From a bacterium UBP4_UBA6127 (GTDB lineage: Bacteria; UBP4; UBA4092): a stretch of 64,000 bases of DNA. The first letter of the stretch is position 1. The number at the start of each line of letters is the position of its first letter. Below are positions 26,698 to 36,085 of the stretch, piece after piece. The stretch covers positions 1 to 64,000 of the forward strand of contig DIVR01000014.1 in the NCBI GenBank assembly GCA_002428325.1, in the 5' to 3' direction. The position numbers and the translations under genes are program-made. The notes beneath the pieces are model-generated. The model made no database searches. It worked only from the letters and a program-made list of their open reading frames with translations, and was not told the DNA's origin.

Positions 26698-28113
26698 TCA
26701 GACCCGGTATCTTCGGGGATTGAAATCAATATGAGTTTTACGGTGTGCTTTGGCCACCATTTCCATAGCTATCTGGTTAGCCTTTTGAATCAAATCCATT
26801 TCCTGGGCAAACACCAGTTTGCCGTTTCGGACCACTACTTTTCCATTTACTATCGAGGTATCCACGATATGGGAATCTCCGGCAAAAACCACCGCTGCCA
26901 CCGGGTCATGTAAAGCTCCGGCATATCCTAACTGATTCAGGTCAATCAGAATCAAATCTGCGGCCTTTCCTGGCTCCAGCGACCCGATATCATTTCTTCC
27001 CAGCAGGCTGGCGCTGCCGCGGGTGGCCAGCTGTAAGGCTTTTCGGGCCGGCATGGAAGCTACTCCTGAGGCATACCGATGTGTCAGCAGGCATTGCCTG
27101 ACTTCTCCCATGAAATCAGAAGAATCATTACTGGCGCTGCCATCAACTCCTAACCCGACCTGGACACCTGCTTCCAGCATCGGGACCACCGGGCAGATGC
27201 CGCTGGCCAGGCGGAAATTGGAAACCGGGCAATGGCAAACCCCCGTACCTGTCTGGGCCAGCCGCCGGATTTCCGACTCATTAAAATGAATCCCATGGGC
27301 ATACCAGACATCCGGTCCCAGCCAATCCACTTCTTCCATATAATCCAAAGGCCTCATGCCATACCGCTGGAGGCAGTAGTCTTCTTCATCTTTAGTTTCT
27401 GCCAAATGGGTATGGAGCCGAACCTGGTATTGCCGGGCCAGGGCGGCCGTTTCCCTTAACAGGTCAGAGGTAACTGAAAAAGGAGAACAGGGAGCCAAAG
27501 CCAGGCGGGTCATGGAATATTCTTCCGGGTCATGATAAGTCTCAATCAGCCGCTGGGCATCTTTGAGTATTATCTCCGGACTCTGGCAGCAATCATCTGG
27601 AGGTAGCCCTCCCTGGGATTTTCCCAGGGACATGGAGCCTCGGGTGGCATGGAATCGAATCCCCAGTTCCTGGGCCGCCTGGATTTCCATATCAATCAAG
27701 TTTCCGGGGGATTTGGCAGGGAATAAATATAAATGGTCGCTGGTGGTGGTGCAGCCGGTAAGTAACAGTTCCCCCAACCCGGTCAGGGCGGAGATATAAA
27801 CGGCTTCAGGAGTGAGTTCTCTCCAGACCTCATATAGGATACTCAGCCACTCAAAGAGTTCTTTATCCTGGGCTGCCTGTAAATTACGGGTTAATGTTTG
27901 GAAAAGGTGATGATGGGTATTGACCAATACGGGCAAGACCACTTTCCCGGTGGCATCAATGATTTCATCCGCCGGTTCCTGTAAAGACTCGCCAATTTTA
28001 AGAATCCGATTTCCTTCAATCAGGATGGCTCCCGGAGAATATTCCCGATCCTGGTTGTCCAGGGTGGCAACCGCCAGAGCATTCTGTATCAGGATTCTTT
28101 TTGACATACCCAT
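26698..28113 (-). CDS. 8-oxoguanine deaminase-type amidohydrolase
   Basis: 471 residues. Metal-dependent hydrolase: LPVLVNTHHHLFQT (His67, His69), the family-specific CTTTSDHLYLFP, THLAETKDEE, and GVDGSASNDSSD with the metal Asp. The SDHLYLFP stretch is characteristic of 8-oxoguanine deaminases of the ATZ/TRZ group, which convert the oxidised base to urate. Another aminohydrolase of that group is the main alternative. It heads a two-gene unit with 26174. Confidence 0.85.
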   Translation of the reverse strand: MGMSKRILIQNALAVATLDNQDREYSPGAILIEGNRILKIGESLQEPADEIIDATGKVVLPVLVNTHHHLFQTLTRNLQAAQDKELFEWLSILYEVWRELTPEAVYISALTGLGELLLTGCTTTSDHLYLFPAKSPGNLIDMEIQAAQELGIRFHATRGSMSLGKSQGGLPPDDCCQSPEIILKDAQRLIETYHDPEEYSMTRLALAPCSPFSVTSDLLRETAALARQYQVRLHTHLAETKDEEDYCLQRYGMRPLDYMEEVDWLGPDVWYAHGIHFNESEIRRLAQTGTGVCHCPVSNFRLASGICPVVPMLEAGVQVGLGVDGSASNDSSDFMGEVRQCLLTHRYASGVASMPARKALQLATRGSASLLGRNDIGSLEPGKAADLILIDLNQLGYAGALHDPVAAVVFAGDSHIVDTSIVNGKVVVRNGKLVFAQEMDLIQKANQIAMEMVAKAHRKTHIDFNPRRYRV

Positions 28114-28168
28114 TTGTCTTGTATTCTAAACCATTTTCTCCTGATTAAGGTAATTGGAAAATCACTAT

Positions 28169-28213
28169 CAACCTGTTTTAATAAAATATCCCCAAGCTGA
28201 AAAACAGGTTTTA
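28169..28213 (-). terminator. possible terminator after mtgA
   Basis: Arms AACCTGTTTT and AAAACAGGTT around a long loop. It lies between the stop of mtgA (28231) and the next start on this strand. Weak because of the loop length. Confidence 0.4.
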
Positions 28214-28230
28214 CCTATCCGGAATAAAAA

Positions 28231-28947
28231 CTATCGGCTCCCCATGCGGGAGAGAATCAGCCGAGTCCGCCACCGGAACCTTTTGGTATTGGTTTTCGGA
28301 TTATCCCGCCGGGGGCTGGGAATGCTGGCGGCCAGCATGGCTGCTTCCCGGGAGGAAAGGCTGGTGCAGGATTTCCCAAAATAATACCGGGAAGCCGCTT
28401 CACACCCATAAATCCCCTCACCCCATTCGATGGAATTCAGGTATATCTCAAATATCCTCTTTTTGGAGAGTTCTCTTTCTAACCGAATCGTGATGAAAAC
28501 TTCTTTCAGTTTTCTCAAAGGGCTTTTGGAAGTCGATAAATAGAGGTTTTTGGCCAGCTGCATACTGATGGTACTGGCACCTCGGGCAAAGGTTCGTTTC
28601 TTGATATCGGTTTTTATAGCCTGTTTGATTTCATCATAATCAAACCCGTCATGGCTGAAAAAAGCGGCATCCTCACTGACCAGCACAGCTCTTCGCAGGC
28701 TTCGGGATATCTGGCTGTAAGGGACCCAATTCTGTTTGATTTTATAGGATTTGAACCGGAGCCATGATTCCCACTGGCGTTGCCGCATCATGGCTGTCTT
28801 CTTGGGATTTTCCTTTTTCAAATAAGCCACATGGGGCAGGGTCAGATATTCAATCCCCAGATAGAGGACAATTACAACCAGTCCCCAAAGGAGATATTGT
28901 TTGACGGTATGACGGGTCTTCTTAAAAAATCGGCTGACAATTTTCAT
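28231..28947 (-). CDS. mtgA: monofunctional peptidoglycan transglycosylase
   Basis: 238 residues, the family's usual length. One N-terminal membrane anchor (about 18-35), then the GT51 motifs: AVLVSEDAAFFSHDGFD with catalytic Glu92, ARGASTISMQLAKNL, KLKEVFITIRLERELSK, RIFEIYLNSIEWGEGIYG. No transpeptidase domain follows, so it only polymerises lipid II glycan chains. It is monocistronic. Confidence 0.95.
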   Translation of the reverse strand: MKIVSRFFKKTRHTVKQYLLWGLVVIVLYLGIEYLTLPHVAYLKKENPKKTAMMRQRQWESWLRFKSYKIKQNWVPYSQISRSLRRAVLVSEDAAFFSHDGFDYDEIKQAIKTDIKKRTFARGASTISMQLAKNLYLSTSKSPLRKLKEVFITIRLERELSKKRIFEIYLNSIEWGEGIYGCEAASRYYFGKSCTSLSSREAAMLAASIPSPRRDNPKTNTKRFRWRTRLILSRMGSR

Positions 28948-29224
28948 AGGTAATGAAGAACGGTTTTTCAGGTTGTCCGGGTCTGTTCCAATCGTATGAT
29001 TGTAAAATAAGCCCGGTTCCTTTTCAGCCGGGTTTGTTTTTATGATATGACTGAGTTAAATTTGATTCTTCTATTTTATAGCAGGTCGCTTCAATCAGGT
29101 GAAAGAAGATAAAATATAAGGGGACCTTTCTGTTTGATTCTTCCCCATTTATCCTGATTGGTATAAAATCTAAACACTAAGAAAAGACTGATAAGAAATT
29201 ACCTTGAGTAAGGAGAAGAGAACC

Positions 29225-30214
29225 GTGTCAAAATCATTTTTTATCGGGATAGATGGCGGCGGCACCAAGACCTTTGCTGTGATTGCTGATGATAAAGGCA
29301 ATCTGCTGGCTTCATCCCGCAGGGAATCCACCAACTATCTTCAAGTAGGCATTGATAAAGCAAGAGAAAACCTGATTGGCATGATCCAGGAGCTTTGTGA
29401 GTCTCAGTGTGTGGATATGCTGACGATGGATTACAGTGTGATTGGGTTGGCAGGCGCCGGGCGGGCGGATGACCGTGAAATCATTACCAAAGCTCTCATT
29501 GAAGGCGGGCTTCGAGACCCCCAGTTTGTGGTCGTGCCGGATTATACGCCGGCTTTGGCCGGTGGAGCTTTCGGGGAAGCTGGAGTTATTATTATCTCAG
29601 GAACCGGCTCTGTTGTTTTTGGCATTGATACTCAGGGTAACCAGCAACGTGCAGGAGGCTGGGGTCCATTAATGTCCGATGAAGGTTCCGGCTATCATTT
29701 TGGCAAGGAAGCCTGTACTGCCGTGATGAGAGCTTTTGACGGCAGAGGTCCCGCGACTTCCCTGACGGATAAACTCCTGAAGGCCCTGAATATGGAATCT
29801 CCTTTGAGTTTGGTGAGATGGTCTTTGAATGAAGGAACCCAGAAAAATAATGTGGCAGCCCTTTCTCCTTATGTCTTTGAATCGGTGAATGAAGGGGATG
29901 TTGTCGCTATGAAGATTCTGGAAAAGGAAGTGGACAGTATTGTGGAGATGGTGGGAGCCGTGGCAAAAGCCATTAATCAGGTGGATAAACCTTTCCAGAT
30001 TGTCCTGGCGGGCGGAAATTTCGGGCATCAGCCTAAATTTGTGAACTTGCTAAGGGAAAAGCTGAAACCGGTGGTACCTCAGGCCAAAGCTGACCTGCCC
30101 CGGTTTGAACCGGTATTGGGAGCTGTTATCCTGGCTCTAAAAAACCAGGGGATTCCCATTACCGAAGAAATACTGGCCAACCTGGAATCCAGCTGGCCGA
30201 AAATGAATATGTAG
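29225..30214 (+). CDS. BadF/BadG/BcrA/BcrD ATPase family sugar kinase (GlcNAc kinase-like)
   Basis: 329 residues from GTG 29225, which has AAGGAG at 29210-29215 well placed; an in-frame TTG at 29204 lies before that RBS. ASKHA fold: phosphate-1 motif FIGIDGGGTKTFAVIAD, GLAGAGRADD, then VIIISGTGSVVFG (phosphate 2), GGWGPLMSDEGSGYHFG, and adenosine motif IVLAGGNF. This layout fits N-acetylglucosamine/glucosamine kinases. A short hairpin follows before the next gene. Confidence 0.9.
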   Translation: MSKSFFIGIDGGGTKTFAVIADDKGNLLASSRRESTNYLQVGIDKARENLIGMIQELCESQCVDMLTMDYSVIGLAGAGRADDREIITKALIEGGLRDPQFVVVPDYTPALAGGAFGEAGVIIISGTGSVVFGIDTQGNQQRAGGWGPLMSDEGSGYHFGKEACTAVMRAFDGRGPATSLTDKLLKALNMESPLSLVRWSLNEGTQKNNVAALSPYVFESVNEGDVVAMKILEKEVDSIVEMVGAVAKAINQVDKPFQIVLAGGNFGHQPKFVNLLREKLKPVVPQAKADLPRFEPVLGAVILALKNQGIPITEEILANLESSWPKMNM

Positions 30215-30283
30215 CATAAACCTCCCCGGTTTCTTCGCATGATGAGGCCGGGGGACTTTTCTATTCAGGGGAGTATTGGCATC

Positions 30284-31594
30284 ATGGCGCCTTTTAAAGA
30301 AGAACCGGTTATCAGAGTCGGTTTGATTCATGATCAGGAAACCATCGAATTCAGTATTGAAAATCCTTTTAAACTGGTATCTGAATCGGGGGATTCCTTA
30401 ACGATCCATCCGATTTCTTCCCAGCGTTGGAGAGTCAGCCTGGCCGATACCGGGAGCCTCCGGGTGGAAAATGTGGAAAATGGAGAGCACCGGGATTTTG
30501 CTGATTCCAAGTGGGTCCAGGTGATACCCCATGAGATGTCGGATACTCTGACGACTCTGCATAACGTGACCATCGGTATCCAGTTCCACTGGCAGCGGGA
30601 TGAAGACCAGGATTTTCTCCATATTATGGAATTTCGAAAAACAGGGGAGAAGGTTCTGACGGCTATCAATCAGTTACCGGTGGAAACCTATCTGCAAAGT
30701 GTGATTTCTTCCGAGATGTCGGGAACCAGCCCCTTATCCCTCCTGAAAGCCCATACTGTCATAGCCCGAAGCTGGCTGATTGCCCAGATGAAAAAGCCTC
30801 CCCATAAAGATTTTCTGGTTTGCGCTGATGACCATTGCCAGAGGTATCAGGGAATGAAACGATTTACCAAAATCGTAGGCCAGGCTGTCCGGGAAACCCG
30901 GGGGGAAGTCCTGACCTATCAAAACGAGATTTGCGATACCCGATATTATAAGACCTGCGGGGGGGTGTCGGAGGATTTTGTGAACTGCTGGCCTCCCAAT
31001 GAGGTTCCCTACTGTACGGCCATCCTGGATGAACCGGGGGGAGAAACCACACCCCTGCCGGATTTAACCATAGAAGCCAATGTCCGAGCCTGGGTGCTTT
31101 CCCGGCCCCCTTCTTTCTGTAATGCTACCCCGGAAGAGTTGGCGCCTGTCCTGAATGAATATGATAAGGAAATCCCGGACCTCTATCGGTGGACAGTAAG
31201 CTTCAGCAATGAAGAATTAAGCCGGTTGGTGGAATCCAAGTCCGGGAAGAAAATCGGGAAAATCAAATCCTTGATTCCCCGGCGAAGAGGACCTTCCGGC
31301 CGGATAATCGAGATGGATATCCTTGGCACCGAAGACACCCTTCATTTGGATGACCAACTGGAAATCCGAAGGCATCTGTCTGAAAGCCATCTTTATTCTT
31401 CCTGTTTTGTGGTGGATACCGAGGGAGGCTCCAAAGGTGTCCCTGAGAAGTTTATCCTTCTGGGGGGCGGCTGGGGCCATGGGGTGGGGCTATGCCAGAT
31501 TGGGGCGGCCATGATGGGGCTTAAAGGCTATGATTACCAGCAAATCCTTTTCCACTATTACAAAGGGTCTAGCTTGACTCCCTGGTGGAAATAA
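30284..31594 (+). CDS. SpoIID/LytB domain protein
   Basis: 436 residues from ATG 30284. The longer frame from 30239 would begin inside a hairpin (CCCCGG...CCGGGG), so the shorter start is chosen. It opens with VIRVGLIHDQ, and the SpoIID core is clear: LPVETYLQSVISSEMSGTSP, LKAHTVIARSWLIAQM, RYQGM, ETRGEVLTYQNEICDTRYYK, and the end GGGWGHGVGLCQIGAAMMGL. SpoIID enzymes cleave denuded glycan chains or boost amidases. No signal peptide is visible, unusual for a wall enzyme. Confidence 0.9.
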   Translation: MAPFKEEPVIRVGLIHDQETIEFSIENPFKLVSESGDSLTIHPISSQRWRVSLADTGSLRVENVENGEHRDFADSKWVQVIPHEMSDTLTTLHNVTIGIQFHWQRDEDQDFLHIMEFRKTGEKVLTAINQLPVETYLQSVISSEMSGTSPLSLLKAHTVIARSWLIAQMKKPPHKDFLVCADDHCQRYQGMKRFTKIVGQAVRETRGEVLTYQNEICDTRYYKTCGGVSEDFVNCWPPNEVPYCTAILDEPGGETTPLPDLTIEANVRAWVLSRPPSFCNATPEELAPVLNEYDKEIPDLYRWTVSFSNEELSRLVESKSGKKIGKIKSLIPRRRGPSGRIIEMDILGTEDTLHLDDQLEIRRHLSESHLYSSCFVVDTEGGSKGVPEKFILLGGGWGHGVGLCQIGAAMMGLKGYDYQQILFHYYKGSSLTPWWK

Positions 31595-31676
31595 ACCGGC
31601 TGCTTAAATGAATTAAACCTGCTGACCCGGTGAATCCATAAGATTCCCCGGGAATATTCTTAAGGAACAATGACCC

Positions 31677-32402
31677 ATGACTGATTTGAAAACCCTTACA
31701 GAAACCTGGAAATCAACTCCCAACCAGCCTGTCCACCTGATTGCCTATGGTTCCAGCAATACGGAATTATCCTGGCATAGTCTGGGAAGGCATAACTGGG
31801 TGGACTGGGTGAATTGCAGCCTGAGAGTCTATATCGGCAAACAAGTCTCCCTGATTAACCAGGGGGTCTGTGGAGATACCAGTGATTCCCTGCTGACCCG
31901 ATTAGAGAGGGATGTGTATTCTTTCTTCCCCCAGATGGCAATTATCACCATTGGAGGAAATGATGCGGGGACAGGGATGTCTCCTTCGAAATTTGAAGCC
32001 AATTTAAGAACTCTTTGTTCCCGGATGATGGAGAAAGATATCCTTCCGGTTATCCAGACTTATTATTGTCCCCTCTATGATGAGATGCCGGCGGAATTTG
32101 TTGTGTTCCCCTCCCTGATTGATATCAATCGGAAGGTTGCGGCAGACTGCCAGATTCCCCTCATTGACCAGTACCGGTATTTTGAACCTATGTACCAATC
32201 TCTTCCCAAAGATTATAAGACCCTCTTCAAAGATGGATTACATCTGAATCCTCTGGGAAATGCGGTGATGGGAATTATTGCCGTCCGATATTTTGGGATG
32301 CCTGACCCGGTATTGCCTCCCGACATGGAATCTCAAATCATAAAAGCTTTAGCCCTGATGGATTCCTGTGAAAAACTCCCTGAGCCGATTACCAGCCTGT
32401 AA
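31677..32402 (+). CDS. SGNH/GDSL hydrolase
   Basis: 241 residues. Block I is LIAYGSSNTELSW (nucleophile Ser27, with GSS in place of GDS), block II INQGVCGDTS (Gly), block III ITIGGNDAG (Asn95), block V DGLHLNPLG (Asp and His near 184-187). This is an esterase or acetyl-hydrolase fold, often acting on sugar acetyl groups. No signal peptide. A hairpin ends the unit at 32411. Confidence 0.88.
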   Translation: MTDLKTLTETWKSTPNQPVHLIAYGSSNTELSWHSLGRHNWVDWVNCSLRVYIGKQVSLINQGVCGDTSDSLLTRLERDVYSFFPQMAIITIGGNDAGTGMSPSKFEANLRTLCSRMMEKDILPVIQTYYCPLYDEMPAEFVVFPSLIDINRKVAADCQIPLIDQYRYFEPMYQSLPKDYKTLFKDGLHLNPLGNAVMGIIAVRYFGMPDPVLPPDMESQIIKALALMDSCEKLPEPITSL

Positions 32403-32410
32403 ATAATCAA

Positions 32411-32448
32411 AGAACCTGGACTCCTCTTGAGGGAGAGTGCCAGGTTCT
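32411..32448 (+). terminator. hairpin after the SGNH hydrolase gene
   Basis: AGAACCTGG and CCAGGTTCT pair, with a further CTCC/GGAG core in the loop. Few Ts follow. Confidence 0.55.
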
Positions 32449-32500
32449 CTGGGGTATGAGATAGAAAAATATTTCCAAGCGGCCGGTTTCAACCCCTTGG

Positions 32501-33436
32501 TTAATCTGTATAAACCAAATCCTTGATTCCCTTATTTATCTCAAAGGTCTCATATTGATAAATTGTTTCTTCCTTCAAGACTTTTTGGTTGGACAGATTC
32601 CCCTGAACCAGGTCTTTGATGTTTTCTGGAGTAACTCCAAAATTAAAGGGATAATTCTGGTATTGACGGTAAATGGACTGGGTGGGCAGCCAACTTTGTT
32701 GCAGGGGGTCATATTTAAACTGGTTGATTCTTTCTTCTTCCATCAGGTAAAGAGAGCCGGAATCTTTATCATGGAGAAGTTTTCCTGATTCCTGCCGTAT
32801 AATTCGGTAATCCTGGGCAGGATCAATCCAAAGGATTATCTTACCCTCATTTCCCAGGGTCAGGATTTCAACCTTATAGGTTTCTATTCCTTCCAGGGTA
32901 TCCATGGCCAGGGTTATGTTTTTCTTCTCTCCTGAAAGCCCAATGGAAGATCCCAGGCAGGTCAGCTGGTCGTTTGGGGCTCCGATGGCGCCATATCCGA
33001 AAAATAAAGGAGAAATATCATCCATCTCCGACCCTTTCAGGACAAAAGGAAGAGGGGGTGGTTCAATGGCAGGTTCATTTCCTGTCGATGCCATCCTTTC
33101 ATAGACCCGGGGGTCATCTGCCTCCGAATTATAATAGGAAAACAGGTTTCCTTTTCCCTGGAAGCTGATTTTCTTTTTTTCAGTTCTAAACTCAAATATT
33201 CCCTTTTCAATAGCTTCTCTTGCTTTTAATAAATCATCAACATTTGCGTTTTTTACAGACTCATTAGTTTTAATCTCACAAAGCGCTACCCCCTGGTAAT
33301 CCTGAAGAGCTTTAAAATTGTGAACCAAGACCTCGGCAATCTCATGGGTTGTTTTCATATGGGTTATGCTCCCTGCAAATGAAATAGTGGAAAGGCAAAA
33401 AATGGAAATCAGAACTAAACTGCATAGTTGTTTCAT
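32501..33436 (-). CDS. secreted protein, LolA/lipoprotein-sorting-like
   Basis: 311 residues with signal peptide (LVLISIFCLSTISFAG). The mature half has strands such as KISFQGKGNLFSYYN, YKVEILTLGNEGKIILWID and DYRIIRQESGKLL, the kind of curved sheet seen in LolA-type outer membrane sorting proteins that bind fatty acyl chains. The match is by pattern only. An RBS GGAGG precedes the ATG. Monocistronic on this strand. Confidence 0.65.
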   Translation of the reverse strand: MKQLCSLVLISIFCLSTISFAGSITHMKTTHEIAEVLVHNFKALQDYQGVALCEIKTNESVKNANVDDLLKAREAIEKGIFEFRTEKKKISFQGKGNLFSYYNSEADDPRVYERMASTGNEPAIEPPPLPFVLKGSEMDDISPLFFGYGAIGAPNDQLTCLGSSIGLSGEKKNITLAMDTLEGIETYKVEILTLGNEGKIILWIDPAQDYRIIRQESGKLLHDKDSGSLYLMEEERINQFKYDPLQQSWLPTQSIYRQYQNYPFNFGVTPENIKDLVQGNLSNQKVLKEETIYQYETFEINKGIKDLVYTD

Positions 33437-33621
33437 ATTATCTGGCCCTCCTTTTATTCGCTCTATGCTAAAGATACTGGAAATCCTTTCCTGTTTTTAA
33501 TGATTCCCTGGCAGTGCTATGATTTTAGAATAACCGGATGGATAGAAGCCTTCAGGTTAAACCAATCTTGGCATATTCTATATATCTATTGAAATGAAGT
33601 CAATAAATAAAGCGTGAGGTT

Positions 33622-34269
33622 ATGGACCTGGAAGATAAACACATAGGAACACCCCAGCCAACCCCAGGGACTCTGGTCCTGCTTCATGGGATTGGCAGAA
33701 GTTATGGTTCCATGAAGTTCCTGGAATACCGGCTGAAAAAGGCTGGGTATAATGTTTTGAATATCGGGTATCCCTCCCTGCGAAGGGATATTCCCGGGTG
33801 TGCCCGGTATCTCCGGGAAATCATTCAGAGGGAACCTCCCCAGTCCCTTTCATTTATTGTCCATAGCATGGGGGGATTGGTTCTCAGGCAATATATCCAG
33901 TTCTATGGTGAAACCCAGCTGAGAAAAATCATCTTCCTGGGAACGCCTAATCAGGGGTCCCGGCTGGCCAGAGTCTATAAAACCATCCTCAGGCCAATAT
34001 TAGGGCCTGCCATCAACCAGCTGGGAGATACGGAATATATCAACCAGTTACCCATCCCCAAAGTGGAATTTCTGAATATTGTCGGGGGCAATGGGACTAA
34101 ATATGGAATGAACCCTCTTTTTGGAGGGGGAGATAATGATTTTATTGTGGGAATTGATGAAGCCCTTCTTCCCGGAGCCCATCCGCTTATCAAAGTCAGG
34201 CATTACCATGCCTTTCTTATGAATGGGAAAGATACCTTCAGGCATATTTTGACCTTTTTGAAAAAATGA
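33622..34269 (+). CDS. alpha/beta hydrolase, lipase/acyltransferase-like
   Basis: 215 residues. Oxyanion motif LVLLHGIGRSYGSM, nucleophile elbow FIVHSMGGLVLRQY (Ser82), later NDFIVGIDEALLPGA with the Asp position and a His in VRHYHAFLMN. This is the plan of small lipases/palmitoyl thioesterase-like enzymes; no signal peptide. Substrate unknown. Confidence 0.85.
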   Translation: MDLEDKHIGTPQPTPGTLVLLHGIGRSYGSMKFLEYRLKKAGYNVLNIGYPSLRRDIPGCARYLREIIQREPPQSLSFIVHSMGGLVLRQYIQFYGETQLRKIIFLGTPNQGSRLARVYKTILRPILGPAINQLGDTEYINQLPIPKVEFLNIVGGNGTKYGMNPLFGGGDNDFIVGIDEALLPGAHPLIKVRHYHAFLMNGKDTFRHILTFLKK

Positions 34270-34424
34270 TAAATAAGCCAGCCGGATTATTTCTCTTCAT
34301 AAAGTTTCCTTCCAATCACGATTCCGGTTCTGTTAAAGAGGTTTCCCTCAGCTATCAGTAAAATACTTTCTTTTATGGATAGGCGTTATCCCGATACTAA
34401 TTCTTTTAATATCAGTTGTTTATG

Positions 34425-34444
34425 TTTTTGACAGCTGTCAAAAG
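34425..34444. repeat. TTTTGAC palindrome, family copy 2
   Basis: TTTTGACAGCTGTCAAAA (34426-34443) is an exact 18-nt palindrome. The same 18-mer is at 42414. TTCAGGCAAGAGG follows at 34472, as it does at 42525. Confidence 0.8.
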
Positions 34445-34484
34445 GGTCTGGTTGGGGGATATTTTAGGCTATTCAGGCAAGAGG

Positions 34485-34525
34485 TCAGGAGAGGCCTTAC
34501 AGAAAAACCTCTCCTGATATTTGTA
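34485..34525. terminator. terminator between convergent genes
   Basis: TCAGGAGAGG and CCTCTCCTGA pair; T-rich sequence follows on the plus strand. It sits just past the stop of the ADP-ribosylglycohydrolase (minus) and 215 nt after the lipase (plus). Confidence 0.6.
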
Positions 34526-34527
34526 TT

Positions 34528-35829
34528 TTAACGATAGGATTTTCGGGCTTGGATGGTAAATCGTTTCAAGACCTCATCGATTTTAAATTCTTCATTCCCG
34601 ATGAGATAGGTCGCCAGGGTATTGTTGAAAGGTTTATACCAGTGTTCAGGGATTCCCTGGATGCCGGCGATGGCCCCTACGATACTTCCGGCAGTGGCTG
34701 CAGTGCAATCATTATCCAGTCCCATGGCGACAGTCTCGGAGATGACCTTGGTAACATTGGTCTGGCCAATCATTAAGCCAAAGATGGTCAGGCAGGCATT
34801 ATTATTGGTATGGACTCCGCTCATTCCTTTAAAATGCTCATCCACAGCCGTCCGGGCTTGTTTATAATTTTTGATTTGTTTTCCTTCTTCCAGGGCCCAT
34901 TGGACGGCTTTGGCCAGGCTGCAATCCTGGGGGATTTCCGTTAACCCGATTTTCAGGGCTTCCACGGGGTTATCCACGGCAAAAGCAGCTGATTGGACAG
35001 CGCTGAAAAACATCTCGCCATAGATCCCGTTTCGGCGATGGCTCAGGTAAGCATCCCGATAAGCCATGGCGGCGGCTTTCTCAGGATAAGCCGGTGCCAT
35101 ATAAGCAAAGGGGTCTGAACGGATATCGGCTCCAATCCATTCACAATAGGGGTTATTCAAATCGGCCGCTTGCTGGGCCGGGATGCCGGCTCGCATGTTT
35201 TTTAAGGCAATGTCTTCGGCGGTACAGGCAAAAGGCAGATATTTCATCCAGGCTTTGCCCGCTTCTTCTATGGAAAAATCAATCCCAAAATCTTCAGCCA
35301 TCAATAAACCCAGGAGAGTATAGGCAATATCATCATCAGCAGGGACCTGAGTCATTCCTTCTTGGGTATAACTGATAAAATCACTTTTCCGGTATCGGAG
35401 GACATAAGGGTGAATGGTTTTCTTCCAATAATCCAGGGGAGGGTAGGCATCTCCGTTATATTTAGCCCAGTTTTCCATGACTTCCACATCCAGAAATTCC
35501 ACCGGGGCTCCCAGGGTGCAGCCGGCCAGCCTGCCGATGAATGCTCCTGCCAGCTTTTCCTTGTAGAGGTCTTCTTTGAAAGAATCCCATAACTTTCGGG
35601 GTCCTTCCGGCCGAAGAGATTTGATTTTTTCATACTCATTGGGTTCGGTTTTTGCCAGTTCTTCATCAATGGGAAGAGATTTCAACTCTTCCAGGCAGGT
35701 TTGCGCGGTTGTTTCCAGTTTCTTTAAAATCTCATCAATACCCTGGGCGCCATATTCATGTTTTAACCGGCTATACTCAGCAATCTGATTTGCGATTCCC
35801 TGATAATCAGGTAATTTGGGATAACTCAT
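34528..35829 (-). CDS. ADP-ribosylglycohydrolase family protein
   Basis: 433 residues from the ATG at 35829, chosen because AAGGAATGGAG lies 6 nt before it; the upstream ATG at 35862 lacks an RBS. The DraG fold is shown by KLAGAFIGRLAGCTLGAPVE, the Mg-binding VPADDDIAYTLLGLL, and the second metal site MGLDNDCTAATAGSIVGAIAG. Members remove ADP-ribose from proteins or nucleic acids. The first 100 residues are an extra helical region. No partner transferase is visible in the window. Confidence 0.9.
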   Translation of the reverse strand: MSYPKLPDYQGIANQIAEYSRLKHEYGAQGIDEILKKLETTAQTCLEELKSLPIDEELAKTEPNEYEKIKSLRPEGPRKLWDSFKEDLYKEKLAGAFIGRLAGCTLGAPVEFLDVEVMENWAKYNGDAYPPLDYWKKTIHPYVLRYRKSDFISYTQEGMTQVPADDDIAYTLLGLLMAEDFGIDFSIEEAGKAWMKYLPFACTAEDIALKNMRAGIPAQQAADLNNPYCEWIGADIRSDPFAYMAPAYPEKAAAMAYRDAYLSHRRNGIYGEMFFSAVQSAAFAVDNPVEALKIGLTEIPQDCSLAKAVQWALEEGKQIKNYKQARTAVDEHFKGMSGVHTNNNACLTIFGLMIGQTNVTKVISETVAMGLDNDCTAATAGSIVGAIAGIQGIPEHWYKPFNNTLATYLIGNEEFKIDEVLKRFTIQARKSYR

Positions 35830-36019
35830 GATTCTCCATTCCTTGGGGGGTATCTTTTGCATTAATTTCTAAAACAGCCATTATGGCATAACCAGGAAAA
35901 TTGTAAATGGGGGGGATTGGCCTGGTTCGGGTAATCCTGAAAATAAGGGCTGAGAACCGGCTGTTTTATGGCAGCTAAGGGGTCGTTTTTACCCCTTCCG
36001 GCTTGGGAACAAATACGGA

Positions 36020-36056
36020 GGGGGACCCAGGCTGATGGTTACAGGCTGGGTCCCCC
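36020..36056 (-). terminator. stem-loop after the MDR oxidoreductase gene
   Basis: GGGGGACCCAG pairs with CTGGGTCCCCC over 11 bp. On the minus strand it lies about 30 nt past the stop; few Ts follow. Confidence 0.6.
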
Positions 36057-36085
36057 GATAAAGGGAATAGGGTGTCAAAAAAGGG

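Noticed and set aside
28999..29040. CCCGG/CCGGG hairpin followed by Ts before the BadF-type kinase gene
   Set aside because: No plus-strand gene ends nearby, so a terminator role is unsupported.
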